NCBI GenBank assembly: GCA_037576215.1
Contig: JBANDB010000006.1
Location: forward strand, 3,100,001 to 3,164,000
Source: Armillaria gallica
Taxonomy: Eukaryota > Basidiomycota > Agaricomycetes > Agaricales > Physalacriaceae
DNA: 64,000 nt
Direction: 5' to 3'
Under the pieces are notes generated by a model. It saw nothing but the letters and a program-made list of their open reading frames with translations, had not been told where the DNA came from and searched no databases. Position numbers and translations under genes: made by a program. Positions 46,718 to 57,452 of this stretch are shown in pieces. The first letter of the stretch is position 1; each line of letters begins with the position of its first letter.

Positions 46718-48184
46718 ATGTCGTCTGTTTCAAAGATAAATCAACTCCCCGACGAACTACTCGCCTTGATTTTGGCTACCAGCCTCCGTGACTTGTCATC
46801 GGACGCACATCAACCTCTCCTGGCTTTGATATGCAGCGTCTGTCGCCACTGGCGAGATGTTGCTATCGGGACCTCTGAACTATGGACTATTATACATATT
46901 TCCTTGGAACGACACCTTCCGGCAACCCAGACATTCCTGGAGCGTTCAAAGGGCCGCCTTATCGACCTAGATATCACGGAACTTGATTCAGTCATTCTCG
47001 CCCGCAAGGTCGCCGAGATAACCGCACCGCACATCTCCCGCGCTCGAAATTTGATCATGACCCTTCCAGATTTTGACATCTACAATGTATTTCTGAACGT
47101 TTATCACTCCATCTCCGCCACCAGTCTTTCCAGCCTTTCCATCCATGTCACTGATACTCTCTGGTCGTCTCATGGATATTCCCCACTCTTTGCGAGCACC
47201 AATTTCCTTCGTTATCTTGATACTGAAGGAGATTTCCTACAAAATGTTCCTTCCAGGGCGAGTCTCACCACACTGGAGCTCAACAAGTATTACCCGACTC
47301 ACGCAGACATCCAAAATATGTTTGACGCGTCACCGTGTCTCGAGACACTTATCCTACATCGGTTTTACAGAGACGGGCCACTGGATCGCGCTAACGGAGA
47401 CGATGGCGCGCCTATCACCATCACCGCACCAACTACTTTGAAGTCCCTGGCAGTCTCCTTGTCAGGGTATCACACGGATAGTAATAACGCAACCTCGTGT
47501 GACTGCGTCCTTGGTTCTTTACGTACCCCAAACCTGGAATATTTAGAGGTGGTCGGATCCTCTGTCTTGGATATCGACATCGACTTGAAAGTTCATTTTG
47601 GACAGCTGGACAAGCTACGGACGCTGCGTATTCAGGAGTGCACTGTATCATCGGTTGATGAAGAGTTCTTCCCCTCACTGAAGGAACTGAGACGTTTAGA
47701 GTTGGTGGACATGTCGCCTAAGGAAATGCGCCGCATTGCAGACCCTTCGTCTTCTTCGTTTTCTTTTCCCCGTCTATCTTCTGTCTTCTTATCCACGACG
47801 GGAGGGTACATGGATGGCCCGTACTCGCTCCTGCAGCTTGCTGAGCGCTGCGTTGCAGCCGGATGTCCTCGTTTCACACTTGAAGTCGAAAAGGGGCGCT
47901 CCGGAGAAATTTTCGGGGCCATCGAATTATGTATCCAGGATGGGCGCGTTTGCATCATAGAGAGTGATTGCAGTGGTTTGATTATAGATGAGGAAGAGAG
48001 CGACGAGGAGTGGCCTGAAGGGGACATTGAGGATGAGGATAGATGGGGTGATGGAGAGGAGTACCCATTCGACGAGTGGCCTGATGATGATGATAGATGG
48101 GATGATGAACAGGGGTATTCATTCAACGGGTGGTCGGAGTGGGAACTTGAGCATGAACTTGAGGAGGATGGTTTCCCTTTTTGA
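46718..48184 (+). CDS. F-box/LRR-like protein, family B copy 1
   Basis: Single-exon gene of 488 residues. The F-box is at the very start (KINQLPDELLALILATSL, then PLLALICSVCRHWRDVAIGTSELWTIIHI). Leucine-rich elements follow (LSSLSIHVTDTL, LTTLELNKY, CLETLILHRF, LKSLAVSLSG, TPNLEYLEVVGSS, LRTLRIQECTV, LRRLELVDMSP). The C-terminal 70 residues are extremely acidic and Trp-rich, with EEWPEGDIEDEDRWGDGEE and a near repeat. It resembles B2 (55937-57340) throughout, and family A more distantly. The role is probably a substrate receptor of an SCF ligase; that is a family inference. Confidence 0.82.
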   Translation: MSSVSKINQLPDELLALILATSLRDLSSDAHQPLLALICSVCRHWRDVAIGTSELWTIIHISLERHLPATQTFLERSKGRLIDLDITELDSVILARKVAEITAPHISRARNLIMTLPDFDIYNVFLNVYHSISATSLSSLSIHVTDTLWSSHGYSPLFASTNFLRYLDTEGDFLQNVPSRASLTTLELNKYYPTHADIQNMFDASPCLETLILHRFYRDGPLDRANGDDGAPITITAPTTLKSLAVSLSGYHTDSNNATSCDCVLGSLRTPNLEYLEVVGSSVLDIDIDLKVHFGQLDKLRTLRIQECTVSSVDEEFFPSLKELRRLELVDMSPKEMRRIADPSSSSFSFPRLSSVFLSTTGGYMDGPYSLLQLAERCVAAGCPRFTLEVEKGRSGEIFGAIELCIQDGRVCIIESDCSGLIIDEEESDEEWPEGDIEDEDRWGDGEEYPFDEWPDDDDRWDDEQGYSFNGWSEWELEHELEEDGFPF

Positions 48185-48295
48185 ATTCGATGAGGAAGAT
48201 TAGGACGGAGATCTTCTTGCTGTGGTGACTAGTACTCAATCTTACTTAGCTCGTTTGGTTAAATTTTCTGGATCCAGAGCAAAGAAAACAAAATG

Positions 48296-48404
48296 TATGA
48301 ATGTTCAGCAGTAGAGGGAGTGCGTGACAATGCCCTTTCAAAAATCCGCCGCCTTGGCATCGAGCATTATACGTCGCTAGCTTCACGTTTGGGATGTTTC
48401 GAAT
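48296..48404 (-). pseudogene. Decayed 3' fragment of uL4m gene (copy 1)
   Basis: About 110 bases resembling the last exon of the intact uL4m gene (57453-57600). Shared stretches include gggagtgcgtgacaatg, ccttggcatcgagcattata and gggatgtttcgaat. An internal gap of about 40 bases and point changes break the frame. It follows the B1 3' untranslated region exactly as the intact gene follows B2. Homology stops just before the JmjC start codon. Confidence 0.75.
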
Positions 48405-48410
48405 GGCAAC

Positions 48411-51400
48411 ATGGCCGATGTTGACAACCGTCAGCTATTTCCCACGCTTCAGTCTTTACCACCAACCACCATGTCGATACAACCTTCCCAGCACGTAGCA
48501 AGCAATCCTGGTGAGAAACCTTTCTTCTCCATGTCTTGTTGCATTTTCCCTGTGCTTTGTTGTTCTGCTGACGTAGCGCATTTGTTCGCGAACAATTCTG
48601 ATTCTATTTTGAGATCGGTTCGTTTATACTGGTGCTTATGTTTCTACTGTTTTCAGCAACGGGATATAGTGCGGCAAAGCGGTCCCCTTTGGTCTGGTCA
48701 TTGCCCATTTCCTGTCGTCAATTTCTCGAGACACCTCTTGACCCCGAGCAATGGTTTGAATTGCATGCAGGAAGAAGTGATCAAGATATCCCAATATTGC
48801 GGTTTGGGAAGGCCATGGGAAGGTCTCTCAAGTCTGTCGCCGATGAAGGCTGGGATAAAGGTAATCCTCAAATGCACATTGACAACATGGTTGGCGGTCG
48901 CAACCAAGCCAAGTCCGCAGGACTTTTTGAGACCCTCGTCCTTGTGAAGGCCACCGATATTGCTGCTGGTTTTCTGCGATTGCCGAGTCGACCATTTTAC
49001 CCGAGCTTTTCCAAGACACTACACCTTGAGGGTCGCCACATGGGCGTACGTTCGTTGGCTTTTCTTTTCTTGTTTCGCTTAGTTAAGCTGTGTAAAGTTC
49101 TTAAAGAGACTTGATAACTGGCCTCGCAAACTTGATGCCATTCGCACATCGCTTCGTATGTATACGGAAAAGAAATCGATGCCTCTTCCTGGACTGGGGT
49201 CAGAAGCAACGCCAGGGGAGGAGATCTTGCATGGAGATGTTTGCCTTCTCGCAAGTCATTGGAAGCATGAGTCAGCGAAGAATTGGTTGAAGGCGCTCTG
49301 TGTTGTGGACGGTGTAGCTTTTCATACCAGGCTACTTTGCTATGTGAGCGCCCTACTGTCTGACAAGCTTTCTTTCTAATCATTACCTCAGCATGGTGGA
49401 GTGGAGCAGACTACGATTTGGCAAAGGTAGGCGTCTTTTTGTGGTAAGCAAGCCACCAAGTTGACCCCAGAAGGTTTATCAACAGAACCTTCCAACACCC
49501 CGACATCCAAATGGTCATGGGTGACGAAGAAACAATCAAGCGGTTTAAGCAAAATTTGCCCCGCTGGAAACAAGCCTTCGCAAATGCTGTGGCAATATCT
49601 CCACTTCTGCTTATTATGGGCCAAGGGATGGGTCAGACATTGAGCACACCGCTTGCTTTACAAGTATCCTTTTTTATTCGTTCCTTGACTGTATCATTGA
49701 CATTTTCTTCCAGGTAGGTGGTCGGCTGTCGTCGCTTGGGAAGCCAGAGCTTATTCTACGAGTTGAGGAACTGCTTTGGCGGTGCATTGTTGGGGTCGCT
49801 TGGGGATCTTGGACGAGCGAAGTTGGATTGAACAAGTTTCTGGAAAATGTTGCCCCATTGATTAACGATATCAATTCACTGAAGCAGGTGTCTCTGGGAA
49901 ACGTGGGTCAAGGCAATATGCGATGGACTGGCTATCAAGGGGAGGATACATGGTTTGAGCGCAATATCCAGTACATTCAGCATAACCGCGTTCCTGGTCT
50001 GGAAGCCAGAGTCGGCCAGGAGATATGAGTGGCTGGAGGACAGCAGAGGCCGCTGGATTACCAGGGGTGGTCCCAGGAAGGATACAAGCGAACGAAGTAG
50101 AGCTAGGTCACGACCTCCGCGTCGAGTCCTACGACAAAGGCCGCAGTCAAGGTTTCGCACTGTGCCCTTTTCTCTTCCTCACCATCAGCCACCACCCGTC
50201 AAGCGTGAATCGGTTCCCAAGGTTGTTCGGCTATTGACGTATCAAGTACACAAATGGGGCCACGAGAACTATCCGTCCTTTGACAAACGACCAGAGTGGA
50301 AAACCGCACCGTCCCTTCTCCCTGCTATGTTTCAGGACCTCGAGCCGATCCGTGTACAAGACCTCATCATAGGAGAAGTGCCACCAGTCCGGGAAAAAAG
50401 TTCAAAAGCTCGATTTTTATCTCATTTACAACAGGTAGAGCATGAGAGGAAACTCTCACAAGACATCGATACGAGCTGGCGGGAATTGATGTTAATGGCT
50501 CCTTCGCTGCAAATGACGGGGTTACAGGATGTCATTCCGACTATCTCGGGCCGAAAAAGGAAACGATCCCATACTATTGATACCGGTGTCGATGTCGTCT
50601 TGAAGAAGGCTAAGGTTGACCGAGGTCTGTGTCGTTCAACGACTGGAATCGAATTACCCCTGCTTTGGGTTCCCAGAACAAATTCGTACGCAACATTCGA
50701 ATATTTTCCGCTGAAATCCAATGTATGGGCCCACCTACATTTCTTATGTGTGCCTCATTGAAGTTTCTTAGGAGTTGGATGATCGCGAGACACTCACCGG
50801 CTGGAATGCTTGCAATAAAACTGGCCCCACAGGGGCCCCTTTGTATAGGCTCAAGGAGACGGCAGAAGAATCGATGATTGCCGCCCTGAGCCTTCGCCAT
50901 GCAGCGAAAAATCCTAGCGGAACTTTGGAGACCTTCCGCAGTTACAACATACTTCTGTATGGTACACAGACCCCCTCGTTGACCTGGTCTTTACAAGATC
51001 TATCTCAGATCGGCAATATTGATCTACTTCGAGATGTCCAAGGTTAGTTTCTTTACCTGGACTTCTAAATGGATCCTTGAATACTCTGCCAGATCATCAG
51101 CGACGAAGCTCCAAGGACACTGTGGACGACATTCACGTCCAAGCATCATTACGTGACCTGTATCAAGAAGGTTTGGAAGAGAATGGCCGTGTTTTGAATG
51201 CCCTCTCTCTTCCTTGTAGTACTCATACTACCCATCCTTTACAGCCGTAAGCAACAAGCTTTAGACTCTTTTTGTTTCTGAACATTGTTCATTTTTAGGA
51301 TTATTTCAAGTCACATCAGAGCGTTTGAGCAGACTTCCAACCTGCCGGATGACATCTTCAAAACGCAGTATCCAACCACTGCAACAAGCTTCTGGTTGGT

Positions 51401-52842
51401 GGCGACGAAAGGGGCCATTAGCTACCTTCATCCGGATTGTCATGGTGTTGGTACCGTTGTCGAGGTTCTGTGTGGGCGGAAGCTGTGGTATGTGTTTCAG
51501 CGTCGCTACCCAAAAGCGCAAGGTACAAGGCACGACAGTCGCATTGACGAGTACATGAGGGATTGGGCACCTGGATTCATTCCTGACGCTGATCAATGGG
51601 AGGCAGAGGTTGTTGTTCTCGAACCCGGCTCTGCCTTGTAAGTCATACCCCAGTAATTTGCGAAGCACGCTAACATCCGGGAAAGTTACATGCGGCCGGA
51701 TACCCATCATGCGGTAGTCACCCTTGAGAACTCGATTGCGAGGGGCCATCATGTCTATACAACGGTGACACTGTCAAGAACGGTCGCGGGTTATGTTCAC
51801 ACCTGTATGCTCAAATTCAGGATCGTCAACGTTCTACACCGCGAACTTCGAGAGCTCCTTCTTCGTCTTATGTGTTACTTCTGTATGGTTATAAGCGATA
51901 AAGGCCCCGAAAGTAAGTGACTCTTAGGAAGTTCCTCTTACATCCTTACCAGATACTTCCAGGCCATGACAGTGATATTCCCGGTATGACAAGAGGGGGA
52001 CTGCTGGACCTCATTGCTTTGGGAAATCTTTGTATATTCGGCTCAGCCCTGGATCGCTGCCTAAATACTGTGGATGACACTACGGATGACATGAAACCCT
52101 CATATGCCATGGCAGCCGCCGCATACATATCCACCATACAGCGCTTGCGAAAAGATTATTGTCTAGTTTTTCTTTCAGAAGATATACAAGCCGACTCCCT
52201 TGAATCCCTTGCATCGAGGATCCATCTCAAAGAGGGTGTCGACTTTCGCGCCCTGTCCCTCGATGTCGGTGATTTCACTAGGAGCTCAGCGGCACATTTT
52301 GGACGGTCATTGATATACTATGCTCGAAGGGCCATCAAAGCACGGAAGGATCTGGGGGAACACAAAAGTACTTTGTTCAATTTGGAATCCTTTGAGAAGA
52401 ATGTTGTGGATGCCATGGGTAGCTTTTTGCAGATGGATCTAACCAAGGACTTTTTCAATGCGTACAGGGCCCAGAAGATCAAACGTTTGCATATTAGGCC
52501 CCTATTTTTAGTTCGGAGAAAGACTGACATCCTACGTGAGTCTGGTAGCTTTATATCATCTGTGGTCTTACCAAAGAAATAGAACCGGACGTCTACTCGG
52601 ATTGGCAAACAATAACAGATTATGATTGCTACGACAGTGAAGATGACGATGGACAAAATGGCAATGGCGATGACGATGGCAACGATGATGGCGATGGCAA
52701 AGACAATGGCGACGTCGGCGGTGATGATGGCGCCGCAGATATGACAGCAGATGCCTCTATGGAAAGCAGCAATATGGAAGTGGATGATGGGGATACAGCA
52801 ACCAACAGGGTCACACCATCGATGGGCGTGTTTGCGTCATAA
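48411..52842 (+). CDS. JmjC-domain protein embedded in the F-box array
   Basis: A multi-exon gene beginning MADVDNRQLFPTLQSL; exon 1 splices to TGYSAAKRSPLVWSLP. The N-terminal half is of unknown type. A basic Arg/Pro-rich linker (around 50050-50200) and an NLS-like patch (GRKRKRSH) precede the dioxygenase-like domain. That domain has FWLVATKGAISYLHPDCHGV, with the H-x-D iron ligands, then GRKLWYVFQRR, and the distal His in MRPDTHHAVVTLENSI. These fit a JmjC double-stranded beta-helix. After an intron near 52535 the protein ends in a tail rich in Asp and Gly. Its last few residues and stop codon lie in DNA homologous to an F-box B tail, read in another frame. It could be two genes; one consistent splice near 49890 supports a single one. 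Confidence 0.6.
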
Positions 52843-53022
52843 AGAATGATTCCAAAAGCGACAAGGATGTATGGTCACTTTTTGGGGACGAGGACGAGGA
52901 GGAAATCGAGGGGGAGGAGATGGACGAAGAGATGGACGAGTGGGAGCCTGAGTGGGAGATTGAGGATGATAGCTGGGATGAAGAGGAGGACGATGCATTT
53001 GAATTCGACGAGGAGGGTTAGG
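52821..53022 (+). pseudogene. Decayed 3' end of a third F-box family B gene
   Basis: About 200 bases closely matching the end of B2 (57160-57345), including gatgggcg-gtttgcgtcat and the acidic-tail codons (gagcctgagtgggagattga). The homology runs on through the 3' untranslated region. The 5' part of the gene is absent; the upstream bases belong to the JmjC gene, which ends inside this fragment. Confidence 0.75.
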
Positions 53023-53114
53023 ACGGGGATCTTCTTGTTATGTATAGCGCTCAATCTCACTCAATTCGCTTTGGTTAAATGAATTTTTGATCCAGAATAA
53101 ACAAAACAAATGAA

Positions 53115-53480
53115 TTAGTGTTCGACAGTAGGGGGGAATGTCCGTTCAAAAAAGTCCACCGCCTTGGCATCGAGAGCATTATATGTCGCCACTTGAGCAG
53201 CTCGCGAACGCTTAGTGTGTTTGATGTCGTCACCTTCACCGTTGGGATGTTTCGAAAAAGTTTCGACTGGCTCTTTCCAAAGTCGTAGGAATCTCCTCCT
53301 CTTCAGTGATGACGATCCTCCAGCCTCTTGGCGAGGGTCTCGATCTTGGTTTTCATTCAGCCAACCTGAGGTAAGGGTGTTGTATTTGTGTGACCATGTT
53401 CATACCTTTGTAGGATGCAAATACGCACTTACAGGTGACAACGCTGGCAGACATATACCGCTGATAATTAGGCAGCATTG
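53115..53480 (-). pseudogene. Decayed uL4m gene fragment (copy 2) with intron retained
   Basis: Resembles the intact uL4m gene in the order 3' end, internal region (cctccagcctcttggcgagggt) and the intron between exons 2 and 3 (gtatttgtgtgacca, ggatgcaaatacgcac). About 400 bases of the middle are missing and the frame is broken. Retention of intron sequence shows a DNA-level duplication, not a retrocopy. Confidence 0.75.
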
Positions 53481-53750
53481 ACTCTTAGCCGCAGTGCAAC
53501 TTGGAAGAACTCGGATAGCATGCCGCCGCGGACTTCTATGTAGTCGCTTACTTGGAGCCTGAAGCTTGAAGCTTGAAGAATAAGGCCATAAGGTTCCAAA
53601 TCGGTTCTCGTCGATAGTCCCTGAAAGCGAGCAATAAGTTCATGATTCATTTTGGCGGGCCTAACATGTAACGGGGGCCTTGTAACAGTAACACGGACTG
53701 TCACGCTTCCGATCCTTATCGATCCTCATCGACATCGTCCACCGCTACTT
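53481..53750. other. spacer upstream of F-box A2
   Basis: About 270 bases between the uL4m fragment and the A2 start codon. It contains a tandem cttgaag repeat (53561-53578). A 78-codon minus-strand frame here has no family features. Confidence 0.4.
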
Positions 53751-55379
53751 ATGGCAAAGAGGAAAAACAAAGGAAAGAAACAAGAAGCAGTCGCTAATAA
53801 GCCGAAGGCATCAAAGCCAAAGGTATATACCTTTCTTCTTGCTTTCTGCATTCCCTTACTTGATTTTCAGCCTTCGCGTGGCAAGCGCAGGCAAGTAGCA
53901 ACTGGATTGACTGCGGTTAGCCGAATCAACAAGCGTTTACCCAATGAACTTCTGGCCTACATATTTGCCATGGCGATTCTTAGCCTGCTTCCAAAAGAGC
54001 ACAGGTCCTTCCTTGCTCTAGTGTGCAGCATCTGTCGCCGCTGGCGGAATGTTGCTATCGAAGCATCTGAGCTTTGGACCACCATTTATATACATCATCA
54101 AAATGATATACCAGCCGCCGAACTCTTCCTTAAACGATCAAAGATGCGGCTTCTGGATGTTGATATTGAAGTCATCTTTGGTCGAGAGTTCGTGCAGTTC
54201 ACCTCTGGTCGAGGTGGGTACTACCGGAGTCCTCCGGCGGCTTTCAGTCGACAATCTGGGCTTCGAGTTGCGGAGTTGACGTCGGCCCATCTTGAGCGTA
54301 CGAGGACGCTTTCCTTGAGCGTCAGCGACGCCCAGGGTGCCGAAAGGTTTTCTGCGTTGTACCGGCCGGTGTCAACTCCGCATCTCGTGAGCCTTTCCGT
54401 ATATATCCAAGGATGGCTACAAAGCGCTCCCCCCTTACTTGATTCCATTTGTTCAGTCAGCTCTAATGGGAGTGACGGTTTACCTTCAAACGCGGCCTCG
54501 GGCCTCAGCCTTACCAGATTAGAGCTAGGAGCTGTTCAACCTGAACATGAGGATATGCGGAAAATATTCACGTACTTCCCATCTCTCGAAACGCTCATTC
54601 TGCCGAAATTTTGTCAGGGCCGGAGTGGAAATCAAGAGGTGAATCGACCCATCATCTTCGCTCCCAACTCGCTGCGATCGCTCGCCGTTCACCTTGATCA
54701 TGCCCATGTCAAGTCTTCGCATGCAGGAAACTCACCTGATTGTTCATGCGTCCTCGGCTCTCTTCGCTTCCCGAACCTTGAATATCTCGAGGTTGTAGGC
54801 AACAACTCTTCCTGGAACCTCAATCTCCGCTGTCATTTCAACAACCTGCCGGCACTAAAAACCCTCCGTTTGCAGCGCTGCTCAGTGTCACCTAGCGATG
54901 ACACATTCTTCCGCTCGTTAAAAGTCTTAAAACGTTTGGAACTGGTGGACAACTTGAAAGATGCGAAATGGTGTAAAAGCTACCGCAAGAAAGTGTCCTT
55001 ACCATTTCCTCGTCTGTCGTCTATCTTACTCAGCGACAACTCTCGGGGCGGGAGTCCTGACATGTTCCAGTGGGCACGCCTAGCGCAGCTAGCCGTCCAG
55101 AGTTACGGATGCACCCAGTTCTCTATCGAAGTAACGGCACAACATCATAGCATGATGACGCTTGCCCTTACTCATCAGAAGGAGCGTATTCACCTCGAGA
55201 CAGCGGATCATCCTCCCGGTTTGCTCCATCCACTTCCCCCACTGACAGGAAATTCCTTCGATTGGCCAGACGACGACGACAACGGTGATTACTATTCCGA
55301 TTCCGACTTTGATATTGACCCTGTCTATGGTTTTGATTCGTCCGACTATGATAACCAGGCAGAATATTACGGACTTTGA
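53751..55379 (+). CDS. F-box/LRR-like protein, family A copy 2
   Basis: Exon 1 (53751-53822, MAKRKNKGKKQEAVANKP) and exon 2 (53871-55379) encode 526 residues. The F-box reads LPNELLAYIFAMAILSLLP and SFLALVCSICRRWRNVAIEASELWTT. Degenerate leucine-rich strands follow (SLETLILPKF, LRSLAVHLDH, FPNLEYLEVVGNN, LKTLRLQRCSV). The C-terminus is an Asp/Tyr-rich acidic tail (SDFDIDPVYGFDSSDYD). The intron is 48 bases, a multiple of three without an in-frame stop, so its retention would add 16 residues; the equivalent A1 intron has 47 bases. This is the intact member of family A. Confidence 0.82.
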   Translation: MAKRKNKGKKQEAVANKPKASKPKVYTFLLAFCIPLLDFQPSRGKRRQVATGLTAVSRINKRLPNELLAYIFAMAILSLLPKEHRSFLALVCSICRRWRNVAIEASELWTTIYIHHQNDIPAAELFLKRSKMRLLDVDIEVIFGREFVQFTSGRGGYYRSPPAAFSRQSGLRVAELTSAHLERTRTLSLSVSDAQGAERFSALYRPVSTPHLVSLSVYIQGWLQSAPPLLDSICSVSSNGSDGLPSNAASGLSLTRLELGAVQPEHEDMRKIFTYFPSLETLILPKFCQGRSGNQEVNRPIIFAPNSLRSLAVHLDHAHVKSSHAGNSPDCSCVLGSLRFPNLEYLEVVGNNSSWNLNLRCHFNNLPALKTLRLQRCSVSPSDDTFFRSLKVLKRLELVDNLKDAKWCKSYRKKVSLPFPRLSSILLSDNSRGGSPDMFQWARLAQLAVQSYGCTQFSIEVTAQHHSMMTLALTHQKERIHLETADHPPGLLHPLPPLTGNSFDWPDDDDNGDYYSDSDFDIDPVYGFDSSDYDNQAEYYGL

Positions 55380-55936
55380 AGGAACTATAAGGTTATATTT
55401 CGAACTTGATGGGTCAAAAGAAACACAATATTGACCTCCCTTTATAGTGAAGAGATTTAAGTACGGAATGTCGCGGATTGTGATGCCCCCTTGAATGTAT
55501 CAGCATCCGAGTCGCCAAATCAGAGGTGGAGCTGTTCTGCATCTAGCCGTTGATCAATGAATGGCTGGGTAGAGGTAAATGGCGCTGTCTGCGATCCACT
55601 ACGTTTCTGATTTTATTTAATAAATGTTGAGGCAATTAGCTGCAATTAGTGTCAACTTTGGTAACGAGTTCTGCGATTTTGTCATAAAATCAGTAAACAC
55701 ATAATGGACTACATCGAGTCACGTGTGATCAATAGCGCGCTGCCACTGATTCAAATTCGGTGGTTGCTTCTTTCTCTTACAGTCAGTTCTCCGTGAGCCT
55801 CTATCCCCAACATTGACTCACCACCAATCATCTTCTCCGACTACTGTTCTCTTATCACTTGAGATTCGCTCTCACCACTGTGAAAGTAAGAACACGCGCC
55901 TTTCTCTATTCTGTTCGTTGACCTTTCGCACCAGAA
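55380..55936. other. intergenic region upstream of F-box B2
   Basis: Spacer similar in layout to 46086-46717, with GAGTCACGTG (CACGTG at 55720-55725) about 210 bases before the B2 start. No gene is seen. Confidence 0.5.
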
Positions 55937-57340
55937 ATGTCCTCTGTCAGTGTTTCGAGGATAAATCAACTTCCCGACGAACTGCTCACTTTGATATTTG
56001 CTACCGGCCTTCGTGGCTTGTCATCGGAAGCACATCAACCTCTCCTGGCTTTGATATGCAGCATCTGTCGCCACTGGCGTGATGTTGCTATCGGGGCCTC
56101 TGAATTATGGACCACTATTCATGTTCCCTTGGAAGGCCACCTTCCAGTGATCCAGGCATTCCTGGAGCGTTCAAAGGGCCGCCTCATTGACCTACATATC
56201 ACGGAACTTGATTCAGTCGTTCTCGCCCACAAGGTCGCCGAGATAACTGCACCGCACATCTCCCGCGCTCGAACTTTGATCATGTCTTTTACAGGTCCCG
56301 GCACCTACAGTGTATTGTCGGAGGCTTATCGCTCCATCTTTGCCACCAATCTTTCTAGTCTTTCCATCCATCTCGCTGGCTGGTCATTTCATAGTCATTC
56401 CCCACTCTTTGCGAGTACCAATTCCCTTCGTTATCTTGACACTGAGGGAGATTTCCTAAGAGATGTCCCTTCCAGGGCCAATCTCACCAAACTAGAGCTG
56501 AACAAGTATTCCCCGACTCATGTGGAGCTCCAGAATTTGTTTGACGCATCACCGCGTCTCGAAACACTTGTCCTGCATGAGTTTATTTTAGTTGCGCCAA
56601 TGCGCGATATTCAAGACGATGTCCCACCGACTATCACAGCGCCAACTACTTTGAAGTCGCTGGCAGTCTCGGTGTCTTACACGCATAATAATGGCATGGA
56701 CATATGCGGTTGCGTTCTTGATCGATTATGTATCCCAAACCTGGAATATTTAGAGGTGGTCGGAACCTACGAATTGCCTATCGACTTGAATATTCACTTC
56801 AGGGGAATGTCCAAAGTACAGACGTTGCGTATCCGGCGCTGCATTATAACATCGGCTGATCAGTTCTTCCTCTCATTGAAGGAGCTGAGACGTTTGGAGT
56901 TGGTGGACATGTCGCCTGAGTTGGATATACGGCACATCACAGGAATTTCAACGGACGGCCCTTCGTCTCCCTCTTTTCCTCATCTATCTTCCGTCTTCTT
57001 TTCGACGAAACGAGAGTACATGGAGAGCCCGTACAAGCTTTTGCAGCTTGCCGAGTATTGCGTTGCAGCCGGATGTCCTCGTTTCACACTGGAAGTCGAA
57101 CAAGGGCGCTCCGAAGCATTTTTGAACGCCATCGAGTCATGCATCCAGGATGGGCGCGTTTGCGTCATAGAGAGTGATTGTTCAGATGGTTTGATCAAGT
57201 CAAAAGCGCCAGGGATTCATGGTCACTTTTTTGGGGACCTGGACGAGGAGGAATTCGAGGAGGAAGAGATGGACGGGTGGGAGCCTGAGTGGGAGATTGA
57301 GGATGATGGCTGGGATGAAGTGGAGGACGATGCATTTTGA
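55937..57340 (+). CDS. F-box/LRR-like protein, family B copy 2
   Basis: Single exon, 467 residues. The F-box is at the N-terminus (RINQLPDELLTLIFATGL, ICSICRHWRDVAIGASELWTTIHV). Leucine-rich elements mirror B1 (NLTKLELNKYSPTH, RLETLVLHEF, LKSLAVSVSYT, IPNLEYLEVVGTY, LRRLELVDMSP). The C-terminus is acidic (EEEFEEEEMDGWEPEWEIEDD) and shorter than in B1. It lies next to the intact uL4m gene, which appears to be the ancestral arrangement of the duplicated block. Probable SCF substrate receptor by family. Confidence 0.82.
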   Translation: MSSVSVSRINQLPDELLTLIFATGLRGLSSEAHQPLLALICSICRHWRDVAIGASELWTTIHVPLEGHLPVIQAFLERSKGRLIDLHITELDSVVLAHKVAEITAPHISRARTLIMSFTGPGTYSVLSEAYRSIFATNLSSLSIHLAGWSFHSHSPLFASTNSLRYLDTEGDFLRDVPSRANLTKLELNKYSPTHVELQNLFDASPRLETLVLHEFILVAPMRDIQDDVPPTITAPTTLKSLAVSVSYTHNNGMDICGCVLDRLCIPNLEYLEVVGTYELPIDLNIHFRGMSKVQTLRIRRCIITSADQFFLSLKELRRLELVDMSPELDIRHITGISTDGPSSPSFPHLSSVFFSTKREYMESPYKLLQLAEYCVAAGCPRFTLEVEQGRSEAFLNAIESCIQDGRVCVIESDCSDGLIKSKAPGIHGHFFGDLDEEEFEEEEMDGWEPEWEIEDDGWDEVEDDAF

Positions 57341-57452
57341 AATCGACTAGGAGGATTAGGACGGGGATTTTCTTGCTGTGTATCGTACTCAATCTCACTT
57401 AGCTCGCTTGGTTAAATAAAACTTTGATCCAGAATAAAGAAAACAAAATGTA

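Noticed and set aside
53468..53704. 78-codon minus-strand frame before F-box A2
   Set aside because: It lies beside decayed uL4m sequence and contains a tandem cttgaag repeat; no family features.
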